The notes below the pieces were generated by a model that had not been told where the DNA came from, ran no database searches, and worked only from the letters and a program-made list of their open reading frames with translations. A program made the translations under genes and the position numbers. Shown here piece after piece: positions 26,265-36,800 of a stretch of DNA of 64,000 bases. Origin of the DNA: Pseudomonas gingeri (GTDB taxonomy: Bacteria > Pseudomonadota > Gammaproteobacteria > Pseudomonadales > Pseudomonadaceae). Position 1 is the first letter of the stretch, and every line of letters starts with the position of its first letter. The DNA is taken from NCBI RefSeq assembly GCF_013386165.1, contig NZ_JACAOS010000018.1, positions 471,382 to 535,381 on the forward strand, in the 5' to 3' direction.

Positions 26265-27239
26265 ATGAACAATGCATTGAGTTTGGATATCCGTCCGCTG
26301 CTGACCGGGTCGGGCACCTTGCCCATGCTGATCCAGGCGCCTGAACCCGGTCTCGACCTGCGCGAGGCCTTCGCCGAATGCAAGCCGCTGATCGATGCCC
26401 ACCTGTACCGCAGCGGCGGGATTCTGCTGCGTGGCTTCGACGTGGGGGGCGCCGAGGCGTTCCGTGAGTTCGCTGCGGGCTTTGGTCATCCGTTGCTCAA
26501 TTACGAGTTCGGTTCCACGCCGCGCAGTAACGTGACCAAGGGCGTGTATACCTCCACCGAATACCCGGCGCACCAGAGCATTCCGCTGCACAACGAGCAG
26601 GCCTATACCCTCGAATGGCCGATGAAGATCTGGTTCTACAGCATGATCGCCGCCCAGACCGGCGGCGAGACGCCGATCTGCGACAGCCGTGAAGTCTATC
26701 GCCGGGTGCCGGCCCGGATTCGCGAGCGTTTCGTCAGCAAGGGCCTGATGTACGTGCGCAACTATGGCAACGGCCTGGATGTCGACTGGAGCCAGGTGTT
26801 CAACACCGAGGACGAGGCGGTGGTCGAGGCCTATTGCCGGGCCCATTCCATCGAATGCGAATGGAAGGACGATGGCGAGTTGCGCACCCGCCAGCGCTGC
26901 CAGGTGGTGGCTCGGCACCCGGTGACCGGGGAGGACGTCTGGTTCAACCAGGCACACCTGTTCCATGTCTCGAACCTGCAGCCGGAAGTGCGTGAAACCC
27001 TGCTTGATGCGGTGGATGAGGAAGACCTGCCGCGCAATGTCTACTACGGCGACGGCTCGGCCATCGAGGTCGACCTGCTGGACGAGATCCGTGGCGTGCT
27101 CGACGACTGCACCATCAGCTTTCCCTGGCAGGAAAACGACGTGCTGATGCTCGACAACATGCTCAGCGCCCACTCCCGCTCGCCGTTTACCGGCAAGCGC
27201 AAGGTGGTGGTGGCGATGGCCGAGGGGTACGCGCAATGA
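26265..27239 (+). CDS. SyrP-like Fe(II)/2-oxoglutarate aspartyl beta-hydroxylase
   Basis: A 324-residue TauD/TfdA-fold dioxygenase. Iron ligands are visible as H109-N-E111 (PLHNEQAYT) and the distal H303 (MLSAHSRSPF), with R312 as the probable 2-oxoglutarate anchor. The HXE form is that of SyrP, which hydroxylates Asp while it is bound to a carrier domain. The start at 26265 follows GGGAGAAGAG; the frame is open about 130 nt further upstream but would include the promoter. The stop overlaps the first NRPS start (ATGA). It should supply beta-hydroxy-Asp for the two Asp modules encoded downstream, as in P. syringae pyoverdine. Confidence 0.85.
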   Translation: MNNALSLDIRPLLTGSGTLPMLIQAPEPGLDLREAFAECKPLIDAHLYRSGGILLRGFDVGGAEAFREFAAGFGHPLLNYEFGSTPRSNVTKGVYTSTEYPAHQSIPLHNEQAYTLEWPMKIWFYSMIAAQTGGETPICDSREVYRRVPARIRERFVSKGLMYVRNYGNGLDVDWSQVFNTEDEAVVEAYCRAHSIECEWKDDGELRTRQRCQVVARHPVTGEDVWFNQAHLFHVSNLQPEVRETLLDAVDEEDLPRNVYYGDGSAIEVDLLDEIRGVLDDCTISFPWQENDVLMLDNMLSAHSRSPFTGKRKVVVAMAEGYAQ

Positions 27240-30200
27240 ATCCGCGGGACGCACAGCAACTGGCACGGCGTTTTATTGCATTGCCGGAGGAAAAGCGCCG
27301 GGTCTTCCTGGCGGCGATGGACCGCGAAGGCGTTGATTTTTCCTTGTTGCCTATCGTTGACGGCGATGGCGTTGCCGAGCGCGACGGCTTGTCCTACGCC
27401 CAGCAGCGGCTGTGGTTTCTCTGGCAGCTCGAGCCCACTGGCGCGGCCTACAACCTGCCAATGGCGGTGCGCCTGAACGGGGTGCTGGAGTTGCCCGCGC
27501 TGGAGCAGGCCTTCAGTGCCCTGGTGGCGCGCCATGAGTGCCTGCGCACCACCTTTGGCCAGGACGGCGAGCATGCTTTCCAGCGGGTGACCGAGCCGAG
27601 CGCGGTGCGCATCGCCCTCAGCGATCTGTCCGCGCTGGCCCCGGAACTGCGGGTGCAGCGCGCCCGGCAAGCGATGGCCGAGGAAGCGGGGCAGGCGTTT
27701 GACCTGGAGCGCGGTCCGCTGCTGAGCATTCGCCTGTTGCGCCTGGCCGAGCAGGAACATGTCCTGTTGCTGACCCTGCACCACATCATCGCCGACGGCT
27801 GGTCGATGAATATCCTCGTTGAAGAATTCACCCGCCTGTATGACGCCTGCGTCGCCGGCCAGGCGCTGTCTTTGCCGACCTTGAGCGTGCATTACCGTGA
27901 TTACGCCCTGTGGCAACGCAGTTGGCTGGAAGCCGGTGAGCGTGAGCGGCAACTGGCCTATTGGCGCGGGCACCTGGGTGAAGAGCATCCGGTGCTTGAA
28001 TTGCCCACCGACCGTGCCCACCCGGCCCAGGCCAGCCACCGCGGTGCCCGTCTGGAAGTGCAGGTCGACGGGCAACTGCGCCAGCAACTCAAGACCCTGG
28101 CCCAGCGCCAGGGCGTGACCTTGTTCGTGGTCCTGCTGGCCACGTTCAAGACCCTGTTGTATCGCTACAGCGGGCAAACCGATATCCGCGTCGGCGGCCT
28201 GATCGCCAACCGCACCCGCAGCGAGACCGAAGGCCTGATCGGCTTCTTCGTCAACACCCAGGTGTTGCGCAGCGAGGTGTCCGGCCAGCAGTCTTTCGCC
28301 GAGTTGCTGCACAGCGTGCGTGAGGCGGCTGCCGGGGCTCAGGCCCATCAGGAGTTGCCTTTCGACGCCTTGATCGAAGCCCTGCAACCGGCCCGTAGCC
28401 AGAGCCACAACCCGCTGTTCCAGGTGATGTTCAACCACCAGCCGCTGGTCACCGATGTGCAGGGCAAGACCCTCGCCTGCGGGCTGCAAGTGGTGCATCT
28501 GAGTGACGAGGAGGGGGCCGCGGGCTCGCGTGAGCATGCCGCCGCCAGCGACCTGATGCTGGAAACCCGCGAGGAAGGCGAGCAGTTGTTCGCGGCCTTT
28601 ACCTACGCCACGGATATTTTCGACGGCGCGACCATCGCCCGTCTCGCCGAGCACTGGCGCAACCTGCTGAGCGCGGTGTGCGAGGATCCGCAGCAGGCCG
28701 TCGGGCAGTTGCCGATGCTGGCGCCTGAGGAGCTCGTGCAGTTGCTCGGCGATGGGACCGGCAAAGCGGCCTTGGCCACTGAGCCCGTGTTGCTGCCACA
28801 ACTGTTCGAAGCCCAGGTCCGCCGCACGCCCGAAGCGACCGCCCTGATCCTCGCCGAACCGCAACCCCTTGTAGGAGCCGGCTTGCCGGCGATGGCGTCC
28901 GAACAGGCGGTGCAAGACTCAGGGGCCCCATCGCTGGCAAGCCAGCTCCTACAGGGAGAGTGGCACGACGATATTCTTGCGGTGGGACGCCGATCCAATG
29001 TAGGAGCCGGCTTGCCGGCGATGGCGTCCGAACAGACAGCACAAGACTCAGGTGCCTCATCGCGAGCAAGCTCGCTCCTACAAGGGGGGGCGTTCGAAAG
29101 GGCGTCGCGCCTGAGCTACGCCGAACTGAACCGTCGCGCCAACCGCCTGGCCCATCTGCTGCGCGAGCGCGGCGTCGGTCCCGACGTGCTGGTGGGGCTC
29201 GCCGTTTCCCGTAGCCTGGAGATGGCCGTGGCCATTCTCGCCGTGCTCAAGGCCGGCGGCGCCTATGTGCCGCTGGACCCACAAACCCCGGCCGAGCGCC
29301 TGCAGCATGTGTTGCAGGACAGCGGCCTGAAGCTGTTGCTGACCCAGAGTGCCTGGCTGGCCAGCCTGCCGACCGCTCCAGGCAGCGAAATCCTCTGCCT
29401 GGACCAGCTCGACGACTCGGGCTTTTCCGATCACGACCTGCCGCTCACTATCAACCCGCATTCCCTGGCCTATGTGATCTATACCTCGGGCTCCACCGGC
29501 CGACCGAAAGGCGTCGCCATCAGCCATGGCGCCCTGGCCGAGTTCATCGCCCGGGCCACCGAATACAGTCAACTGCTGGCATCCGACCGGGTCCTGCAAA
29601 TGGCCACCAACAGCTTCGACGGCTTTGTCGAACAGTTCTTCCCGCCGCTGTGCCTGGGCGCCTGCGTGGTGCTGCGCGACGACCGTCTGTGGGACAGTGC
29701 CACCCTGCACGGCGCGATCCTCGAACACGGCATCACCCTGGCGGACCTGCCGGCGGCCTACTGGCATCTGCTGGTCCAGGACTGGGCGGCCCGACCGCCG
29801 CAGCACTATGGGGCACTGCGGCAGATCCATATCGGCGGCGAGGCCATGGCGGTCGACGGCCTGCGCCTCTGGCCGCGCGCCGGCCTCGGGCATGTCCGGC
29901 TGATCAATACCTATGGTCCGACCGAAGCCACCGTGGTTTCCACCACCTACGATTGCTCCACCTTGTTGCCCGAGGATGTGTCCTGGCGCGGAGTGCCCAT
30001 CGGCCATGGTTTGTCCGGTCGACGGCTGGTGGTGCTGGACGATGACTTGAACCTGCTGCCCCAAGGCGCGGTCGGCGAGTTGTACATCGGCGGTCCCGGC
30101 CTGGCCCGCGGCTATCAGGGCCAACCGGCCCTCAGCGCCCTGCGCTTTATCGTCGATCCGTTCAACCCCGGCGAACGCCTGTACCGCAGTGGTGACCGCG

Positions 30201-30883
30201 CCCGCCTGCGCGCCGATGGCGCACTGGAGTACATCGGTCGGGTTGACCATCAGGTGAAAATTCGCGGTTTCCGTATCGAGCTGGGTGAAGTCGAAGGCCG
30301 CCTGTTGCAGTGCCCGGGCGTGCGTGAAGCTGCCGTGCTGGCGCTGCCCTTGGCGGGCGGAACGCAGCTGGTCGGCTATCTGGTGGCCGAGCAGTCCACG
30401 GACGACGCCCGCCAGGACGCCTTGCGCCTGCGGGTCAAGGCCCTGCTGCAAAGCCAGTTGCCGGACTACATGGTCCCCACCCATCTGCTGCTGTTGCCGC
30501 GCCTGCCCCTGACCCCCAGCGGCAAGCTGGATCGCAAGGCGCTGCCGCTGCCGGACCCGAGCCAGTTGCAAGCGCGTTATCGGGCGCCTGCCAGCGACAT
30601 CGAACGCAGCCTCGCCGAGATCTGGGAACAGGTCCTGCACGTGTCCCAGGTCGGGCTCGATGACCATTTCTTCGAATTGGGCGGGCATTCGTTGCTGGCG
30701 GCCCAGGTGATCGCCCGGATCAAGGCGCGCCTGGCGGTCAGCCTGCCGCTGCGCTGTCTGTTTGAAAAGCCTTTGCTGGGTGACCTGGCGGCCGAGTTGG
30801 CGACCCTTGTGGAGGGCGCCGGCGAAAGTGACTGGGGTGATATGGAGCAATTCATGAGTTCGCTGGAGGAAGTGGGAGCATGA
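27236..30883 (+). CDS. Pyoverdine peptide synthetase, one module (C-A-T), Lys-type A domain
   Basis: A 1215-residue NRPS. An N-terminal linker (1-50) leads to a condensation domain starting at LSYAQQRLWFLW with HHIIADGWS at about 182. The A domain has YTSGSTGRPKG near 748 and NTYGPTE near 893; the T domain has FFELGGHSLL near 1145. The pocket read against GrsA is D-G-E-D-H-G-T-V-V-K, which I recall as the lysine code of fluorescent-pseudomonad pyoverdines. With no epimerase it should add the first residue, L-Lys, after Dab. Residues about 546-616 are encoded by two REP pairs inserted in frame between the first A-domain strands (ending ALILAEPQ) and the core motif LSYAELNRRAN. It is coupled by ATGA overlaps to the hydroxylase and the next NRPS. 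Confidence 0.9.
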   Translation: MNPRDAQQLARRFIALPEEKRRVFLAAMDREGVDFSLLPIVDGDGVAERDGLSYAQQRLWFLWQLEPTGAAYNLPMAVRLNGVLELPALEQAFSALVARHECLRTTFGQDGEHAFQRVTEPSAVRIALSDLSALAPELRVQRARQAMAEEAGQAFDLERGPLLSIRLLRLAEQEHVLLLTLHHIIADGWSMNILVEEFTRLYDACVAGQALSLPTLSVHYRDYALWQRSWLEAGERERQLAYWRGHLGEEHPVLELPTDRAHPAQASHRGARLEVQVDGQLRQQLKTLAQRQGVTLFVVLLATFKTLLYRYSGQTDIRVGGLIANRTRSETEGLIGFFVNTQVLRSEVSGQQSFAELLHSVREAAAGAQAHQELPFDALIEALQPARSQSHNPLFQVMFNHQPLVTDVQGKTLACGLQVVHLSDEEGAAGSREHAAASDLMLETREEGEQLFAAFTYATDIFDGATIARLAEHWRNLLSAVCEDPQQAVGQLPMLAPEELVQLLGDGTGKAALATEPVLLPQLFEAQVRRTPEATALILAEPQPLVGAGLPAMASEQAVQDSGAPSLASQLLQGEWHDDILAVGRRSNVGAGLPAMASEQTAQDSGASSRASSLLQGGAFERASRLSYAELNRRANRLAHLLRERGVGPDVLVGLAVSRSLEMAVAILAVLKAGGAYVPLDPQTPAERLQHVLQDSGLKLLLTQSAWLASLPTAPGSEILCLDQLDDSGFSDHDLPLTINPHSLAYVIYTSGSTGRPKGVAISHGALAEFIARATEYSQLLASDRVLQMATNSFDGFVEQFFPPLCLGACVVLRDDRLWDSATLHGAILEHGITLADLPAAYWHLLVQDWAARPPQHYGALRQIHIGGEAMAVDGLRLWPRAGLGHVRLINTYGPTEATVVSTTYDCSTLLPEDVSWRGVPIGHGLSGRRLVVLDDDLNLLPQGAVGELYIGGPGLARGYQGQPALSALRFIVDPFNPGERLYRSGDRARLRADGALEYIGRVDHQVKIRGFRIELGEVEGRLLQCPGVREAAVLALPLAGGTQLVGYLVAEQSTDDARQDALRLRVKALLQSQLPDYMVPTHLLLLPRLPLTPSGKLDRKALPLPDPSQLQARYRAPASDIERSLAEIWEQVLHVSQVGLDDHFFELGGHSLLAAQVIARIKARLAVSLPLRCLFEKPLLGDLAAELATLVEGAGESDWGDMEQFMSSLEEVGA
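28871..28952. repeat. REP pair inside the first NRPS gene (a)
   Basis: GTAGGAGCCGGCTTGCCGGC at 28871 and an inverted partner (GCTGGCAAGCCAGCTCCTAC) ending at 28952. The element is read in frame as VGAGLPAMAS...SLASQLLQ within the A domain. Confidence 0.88.
29000..29081. repeat. REP pair inside the first NRPS gene (b)
   Basis: A second pair 47 nt after the first: GTAGGAGCCGGCTTGCCGGC at 29000 and GCGAGCAAGCTCGCTCCTAC ending at 29081. It is read in frame as VGAGLPAMAS...SRASSLLQ. The two arms belong to slightly different REP subtypes. Confidence 0.88.
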
Positions 30884-33800
30884 GTGCCCAGGCCGCATTG
30901 AGTCTTGCCAAACGTTTTATTGGCCTGCCGTTGGAGCAACGGCGGCAGTTCCTCACCCGCCTGAGCCAGCAGGGCAAGGATTTCAGCCTGCTGCCGGTGC
31001 CGGTCAGCCGGCATGAGCAGGCCGCGATTCCCTTGTCCTATGCCCAGCAGCGGTTGCTGTTCCTCTGGCAACTCGAGCCGGAGAGTGCTGCCTACAATAT
31101 GGCCGCCGCCTTGCGCCTGCGCGGTGAGCTGGACGAAGCGGCCTTGCTGCGCGCCTTCGAGCATCTGGTCCAGCGCCACGAGGTGCTGCGCACCTGTTTC
31201 CAGGTCGACGGCGAGCAGCCGCGCCAGGTGATCCTCGAACAGCTGGCCGTGCCGCTGGAACGTATCGACCTGAGCGCGATTGCCGACGATCTGCGTGAAG
31301 CCGAGCTGGCCCGACGGGTCGCCACGGCGACCGCGCAGCCCTTCGACCTGCTCAAGGGGCCGTTGTTGCGGGCCAGCCTGATCCGCCTGGACGAAGCGCA
31401 ATGGGTGCTGGTGGTGTGCATGCACCATATCGTTTCCGACGGCTGGTCGATGGACGTGATGGTGCGTGAGTTCGTGCAGGGTTATCAGGCGTTCTGCCAG
31501 GACCGCGAACCCGGGTTGCCGGAGCTGGCCCTGCAGTACGCCGACTATGCGATCTGGCAGCGCAGCTGGCTGGAGGCCGGCGAGGGCGAGCGGCAGCTGG
31601 ATTACTGGCGGCAACAACTGGGTGAGGAGCAGCCGCTGCTGGAGGTCGCCAGCGACTTCCCGCGTCCGCCAGTGCAGAGCTTCCAGGGGCAGACCCTGCG
31701 CTTCGATTTTGGCGCCGAACGTTCGGCGCAGCTCAATGCCTTTGTCCGTGGCCAGGGCCTGAGCCTGTTCATGCTGGTGCTCGGCGGTTATGCCTGGTTC
31801 CTGTCCCGGCATGCCGGGCAACGGGATATCCGCGTCGGCGTGCCCAACGCCAACCGTGGCCGGGCCGAGGTCGAAGGCTTGATCGGGTTCTTCGTCAACA
31901 CCCAGGTGCTGCGCTGTGAAGTGGACGAGCGCAAGAGTTTCCTGGAACTGTTGGCGCGGATCCGTGAAAGCAGCTTTGGCGCCCAGGCGCACCAGGAGTT
32001 GCCTTTCGAACAACTGGTGGATGCCCTGGCCCCGCAACGCAGCCTGGATCACAACCCGCTGTTCCAGGCCAAGTTCAACCAGAACGTCGGCATGCAGAAA
32101 CAGCGGACCCTGAACCTGCCGGGCCTGCAGGTCGAGGAATACCCGCTGCACAAGGACGGTACGCACTTCGACCTGGCCCTGGACATCACCGACGATGGCC
32201 GCCTGATCCATGGCGAGATGACCTACGCCAGCGACCTCTACCAGCCCTCGACCATCGAGGGTTTTATCGCGGCGTTGCTCGGGCTGTTCGACGCGGTGCT
32301 GCGGGCGCCCCATGTGCCGTTGCTGAGCCTGGAAAACCGTCCTCCGGTCCTGGCCGCCGAGCCCCGTGCCGCGACGACCCCGGTGCTGCAACAGTGGGAC
32401 GCCCAGGTGCGGACGCAACCCCAGGCAACGGCTGCCCGTTGCCTCGAACAGACCCTGAGTTTCATCGAGCTGGACCAGGCGGCCAATCGCCTCGCCCATC
32501 ATCTGCGCAGTCAGGGCGTTGGTGTCGGCGAACCGGTGGCGGTGCTGATGGAGCGATCCCTGGACTGGCTGACCTGTGTCCTCGGGATTCTCAAGGCCGG
32601 CGCGGTGTATATGCCGCTGGACAGCAAGGCGCCGGATGCGCGCCTGCAGCCGATGCTCGAACGTGCCGGCGCGCGCCTGCTGCTATGCGCCGAGGGCGAC
32701 GCGCGGGTGACGACCCTGGCGCCGGTCGGCTGTGTCGGCCAGGTCTTTGTCCCTGAGCAATGGCGTGTCCAGCCGGACACTGCCCCGGCCCTGGATCTCG
32801 CGGATCAGGCCCCGGCCTATGTGATTCATACCTCCGGCTCCACCGGCCTGCCCAAGGGTGTGCTGGTCAGCCACGGGGCGTTGGCCAGCTATGTCAGCGG
32901 CCTGCTGGAGCGCCTGGAGCTGGCGCCCGAGGCGAGCATGGCGCTGGTCTCCACCATCGCCGCCGACCTGGGCCACACCATGCTGTTCGGCGCCCTGTGT
33001 TCCGGGCGTACCCTGCATGTGCTGCCCGAGGAACTGGGCTTCGACCCTGACCGTTTTGCCGAGTACATGCGTGAACATCGCGTCGGCGTGCTGAAGATCG
33101 TTCCCGGTCATCTGGCGGCGTTGCTGCAGGCGGCCGAGCCCGCCGACGTGCTGCCCTGGCATGCCCTGATCGTCGGCGGCGAAGCCTGTTCGCCGGCCTT
33201 GTTCGAGCAGGTCCGGGCACTCAAGCCGGACTGCCGTTTCATCAACCATTACGGCCCCAGTGAAACCACCGTGGGTGTGCTGGCCCACGAGGTACGGGCA
33301 TTGCACCCGCACGACCGTGGCGTCGCGGTGGGCCGTGCCTTGCCGGGCGCCCATGGCTATGTGCTGGACGATGTGCTCAATATCGCCGCCGAACAGGTGC
33401 CGGGCGAGTTGTATATCGGTGGCGACAGTGTGGCCCTGGGGTATCTCGGGCAACCGGGCCTGACCGCCGAACGTTTCCTGCCCGATCCCTTCGGTGCGCC
33501 GGGTGCGCGGGTCTACCGCAGTGGCGACCGCATGCGCTGTACGCGCCTGGGCCAGTTGGAGTTCCTCGGCCGTAATGACGACCAGGTGAAGATTCGTGGT
33601 TACCGCGTGGAGCCGGCGGAAGTCGCCCGGGTCCTGCAGGGATTCGAGGCTGTCGCACAGGCGGCGGTCCTGGCGCTGCCGGTGGATGAAGAGGGCGGAC
33701 GCCTGCAACTGGTCGCCTATTGCGTGGCGGCCCCCGGTGCGCAATGCCAGGTCGAGGCGCTGCGTCGGCAGTTGCAGGCCTGTCTGGCCGACTACCTGGT

Positions 33801-36800
33801 GCCGGCGCAGATCGTCTTGCTGGCGCAGTTGCCGCTGACGGCCAACGGCAAGCTGGACAAGCGTGCGCTGCCGAAACCGGGAGCGGTCCAGCAGGGTTAC
33901 ATCGCGCCGGTCGGCGAGATCGAAGAGACACTGGCGGCGGTCTGGGCCGATGTGCTCAAGCTCGAGCGAGTGGGCACCAGCGACAACTTCTTCGAGCTGG
34001 GCGGCGACTCGATCCTCAGCCTGCAGATCATTGCCCGGGCCAAGCGCCAGGGGATCCGCCTCAGCCCCAAGCAGTTGTTCGAGAAACAGACCATCGGCCA
34101 GTTGGCGACCGTGGCGAAGCGGATCGAGAAAAAGCCGCCGGCCGAGGTCGTGGTGCAGGCCAGTGGGCGACAGTTGTTGCTGCCGATCCAGGCACGTTTC
34201 TTCGAGATGGACATTGCCCAGCGTCATCACTGGAACCAGTCGTTGATGCTCAAGCCTCGGCAAGTGCTGGAAGCCGGGCCTCTGCAGGCGGCGTTGGCCG
34301 TGGTGTTGGCGCAGCACGAGGCCTTGCGCCTGAGCTTTGCACAGCAGGACGGTGAATGGCAGGCGCATTACGCGCCGGCGCCGCTGGCCGATCTGTTGTG
34401 GCGGCGTGAACTCACGGACCCTGGGCAACTGACGGCGCTGGCCGATCAGGCACAAGCCAGCCTGGACCTGAAAGAGGGTCCGTTGCTGCGCGCGGTGCTG
34501 GTCAACCTGCCCGACGGTGAGCAGCGTCTGCTGTTGGTGATTCACCATCTGGCGGTGGACGGCGTGTCCTGGCGGGTCCTGCTGGAAGACCTGCAACAGG
34601 CCTATGTCGCCATCGCCGCCGGGCGCTCGCCGGTTGCCGCCGTGCGCAGCAGCTCGCTGCAGAGCTGGGCTGAGCAGTTGCACCGTTATGCCCACAGCGA
34701 AGGCTTGCTGGCCGAGCGTGATTACTGGTTGCAGACCTTGGCGCAGGACCTCCAGGAACTGCCGCTGGAGCTGGCCCCGACGCAGGTCCCCGCCGGGGCA
34801 GCCGGTCATGCCAGTTCAAGGCTGGACAAGACACTGACCCAGCAACTGCTGAAGGTGGCCCCGACGGCCTATCGCACCCAGGTCAACGACCTGCTGCTGA
34901 CGGCCCTGGCACGGGTGCTCTGCGACTGGAGTCAGCGGTCTTCGGTGCTGGTCCAGCTCGAAGGTCATGGTCGCGAAGATCTGTTCGACGACCTCGACCT
35001 CAGCCGAACAGTGGGCTGGTTCAGCAGCCTGTTTCCGTTGCGGCTCAGCCCGCAGGCGGAGCCGGGTGCTTCCCTGTGCGGTATCAAGGAACAACTGCGG
35101 GCGGTGCCGAACAAGGGCATCGGTTATGGCGTTCTGCGTTACCTCGGTGATGCGCAGTTCGCCCGCCAACTGGCGGCCTTGCCCCAGGCGCGGGTGACCT
35201 TCAACTACCTGGGCCAATTCGACGGCAGTTTTGCCGAAGCCGACGGTGCGCTGTTCGTCCCCACGGCCGAATCCACCGGGTTCAACCAGTCCGGGGAGAC
35301 TCCGCCGGGCAATGGGCTGAGCCTCAATGGCCAGGTGTTCGACGGTGAGCTGGAACTGGATTGGGGATTCAATCCCCAGGCGTATCGGCCTGAAACCATC
35401 GAGGCCCTGGCCCGTGCCTATGAACGGGCGCTGATCGAGCTGATCGAGCATTGCTGCCAGGGCGGTCAACTGGGAGTGACGCCATCGGACTTCCCGCTGG
35501 TGAACCTCAGTGCCGGGCAACTGCAACGCCTGCCGGTGGCGGCGGGGGAGATCGAGGATGTCTATCCGCTGTCGCCGATGCAGCAGGGGATCCTCTTCCA
35601 CCATCTGGACGAGCCGGAGGGGGCTGCCTATATCAACCAACTGCGGGTTGGCGTGCGCCACCTGGATGTCGAGCGCTTCCACCTGGCCTGGCAGCAGACC
35701 GTGCAGGCCCATGAAATGCTGCGCACGGTATTTGCCTGGCCCCAGGAGCTGGCGGCGCCGGTGCAGATCGTCCTGCGTGGGGTGCAGATGCCCATGGCGG
35801 TTCATGACTGGCGCGCGCGCGGCGACCGTGAGGTCGCCTTCGAACAGTTGGCGCAAGCCGACCTCGCGGCCGGTTTCGAACCCCATCGCGGGCCTTTGCT
35901 GCGGGTGACGCTGGTGCGAACCAGTGAGACCGAATACCAGATGACCTACACCAGTCACCATATTCTGATGGACGGCTGGAGTACCTCGCAGCTGTTCGGC
36001 GAAGTGCTGCAACGTTACGCCGGGCTGGCGGTGACCCGGGGTGCCGGGCGTTATCGCGACTATATCCAGTGGCTGGGCCAGCGTGATGCCCAGGCCAGTC
36101 AGGACTTCTGGACCACGGCCCTGGCCGGTTTGCAGGAGCCGACCCGTCTGGCCGGGACGCTGGGCGGCACTCGGTTGGCGACGGGCTATGGGGAACACCG
36201 GCATGTCTTTAGCGAGGCGCTGACGGCCGGGCTGAATCGCTTTGCCCGGGAGCGCAAAGTCACCCTCAACACCTTGATGCAGGCCGCCTGGCTGCTGCTG
36301 TTGCAGCGTTACACCGGCCAGGATTGCGTGGCCTTCGGTGCCACCGTGGCCGGGCGTCCGACCGACCTGCCCGGAGTGGAGCAGCAGATCGGCCTGTTTA
36401 TCAACACCCTGCCGGTGGTGGCGAGCCCTGACGCACAGCTTACGGTGGCTGAGTGGTTGCAACTGGTACAGGACCTCAACCTGGCGCTGCGCGAACACGA
36501 ACAGACGCCGTTGTACGAGATCCAGCGCTGGGCCGGCCTGGGGGCCGGCGGGTTGTTCGACAGCCTGCTGGTGTTCGAGAACTACCCGATGGCCGAAGCG
36601 CTGGGCCAGGCTTCGGAGACAGGCCTTGAGTTCGCGGCGATCGAGCGCTCGGAGCAGACCAATTATCCGCTGACCCTGGTGGCGGTGACGGGGCCTGAGT
36701 TGATCGTGGACTGCAGTTACGACCGTGCCTGTTTTGACGCCTCGGGCGTAGCGCGATTGGGTCGGCAGCTGGAATACCTGATGGGCCAATTCATGGCCGA

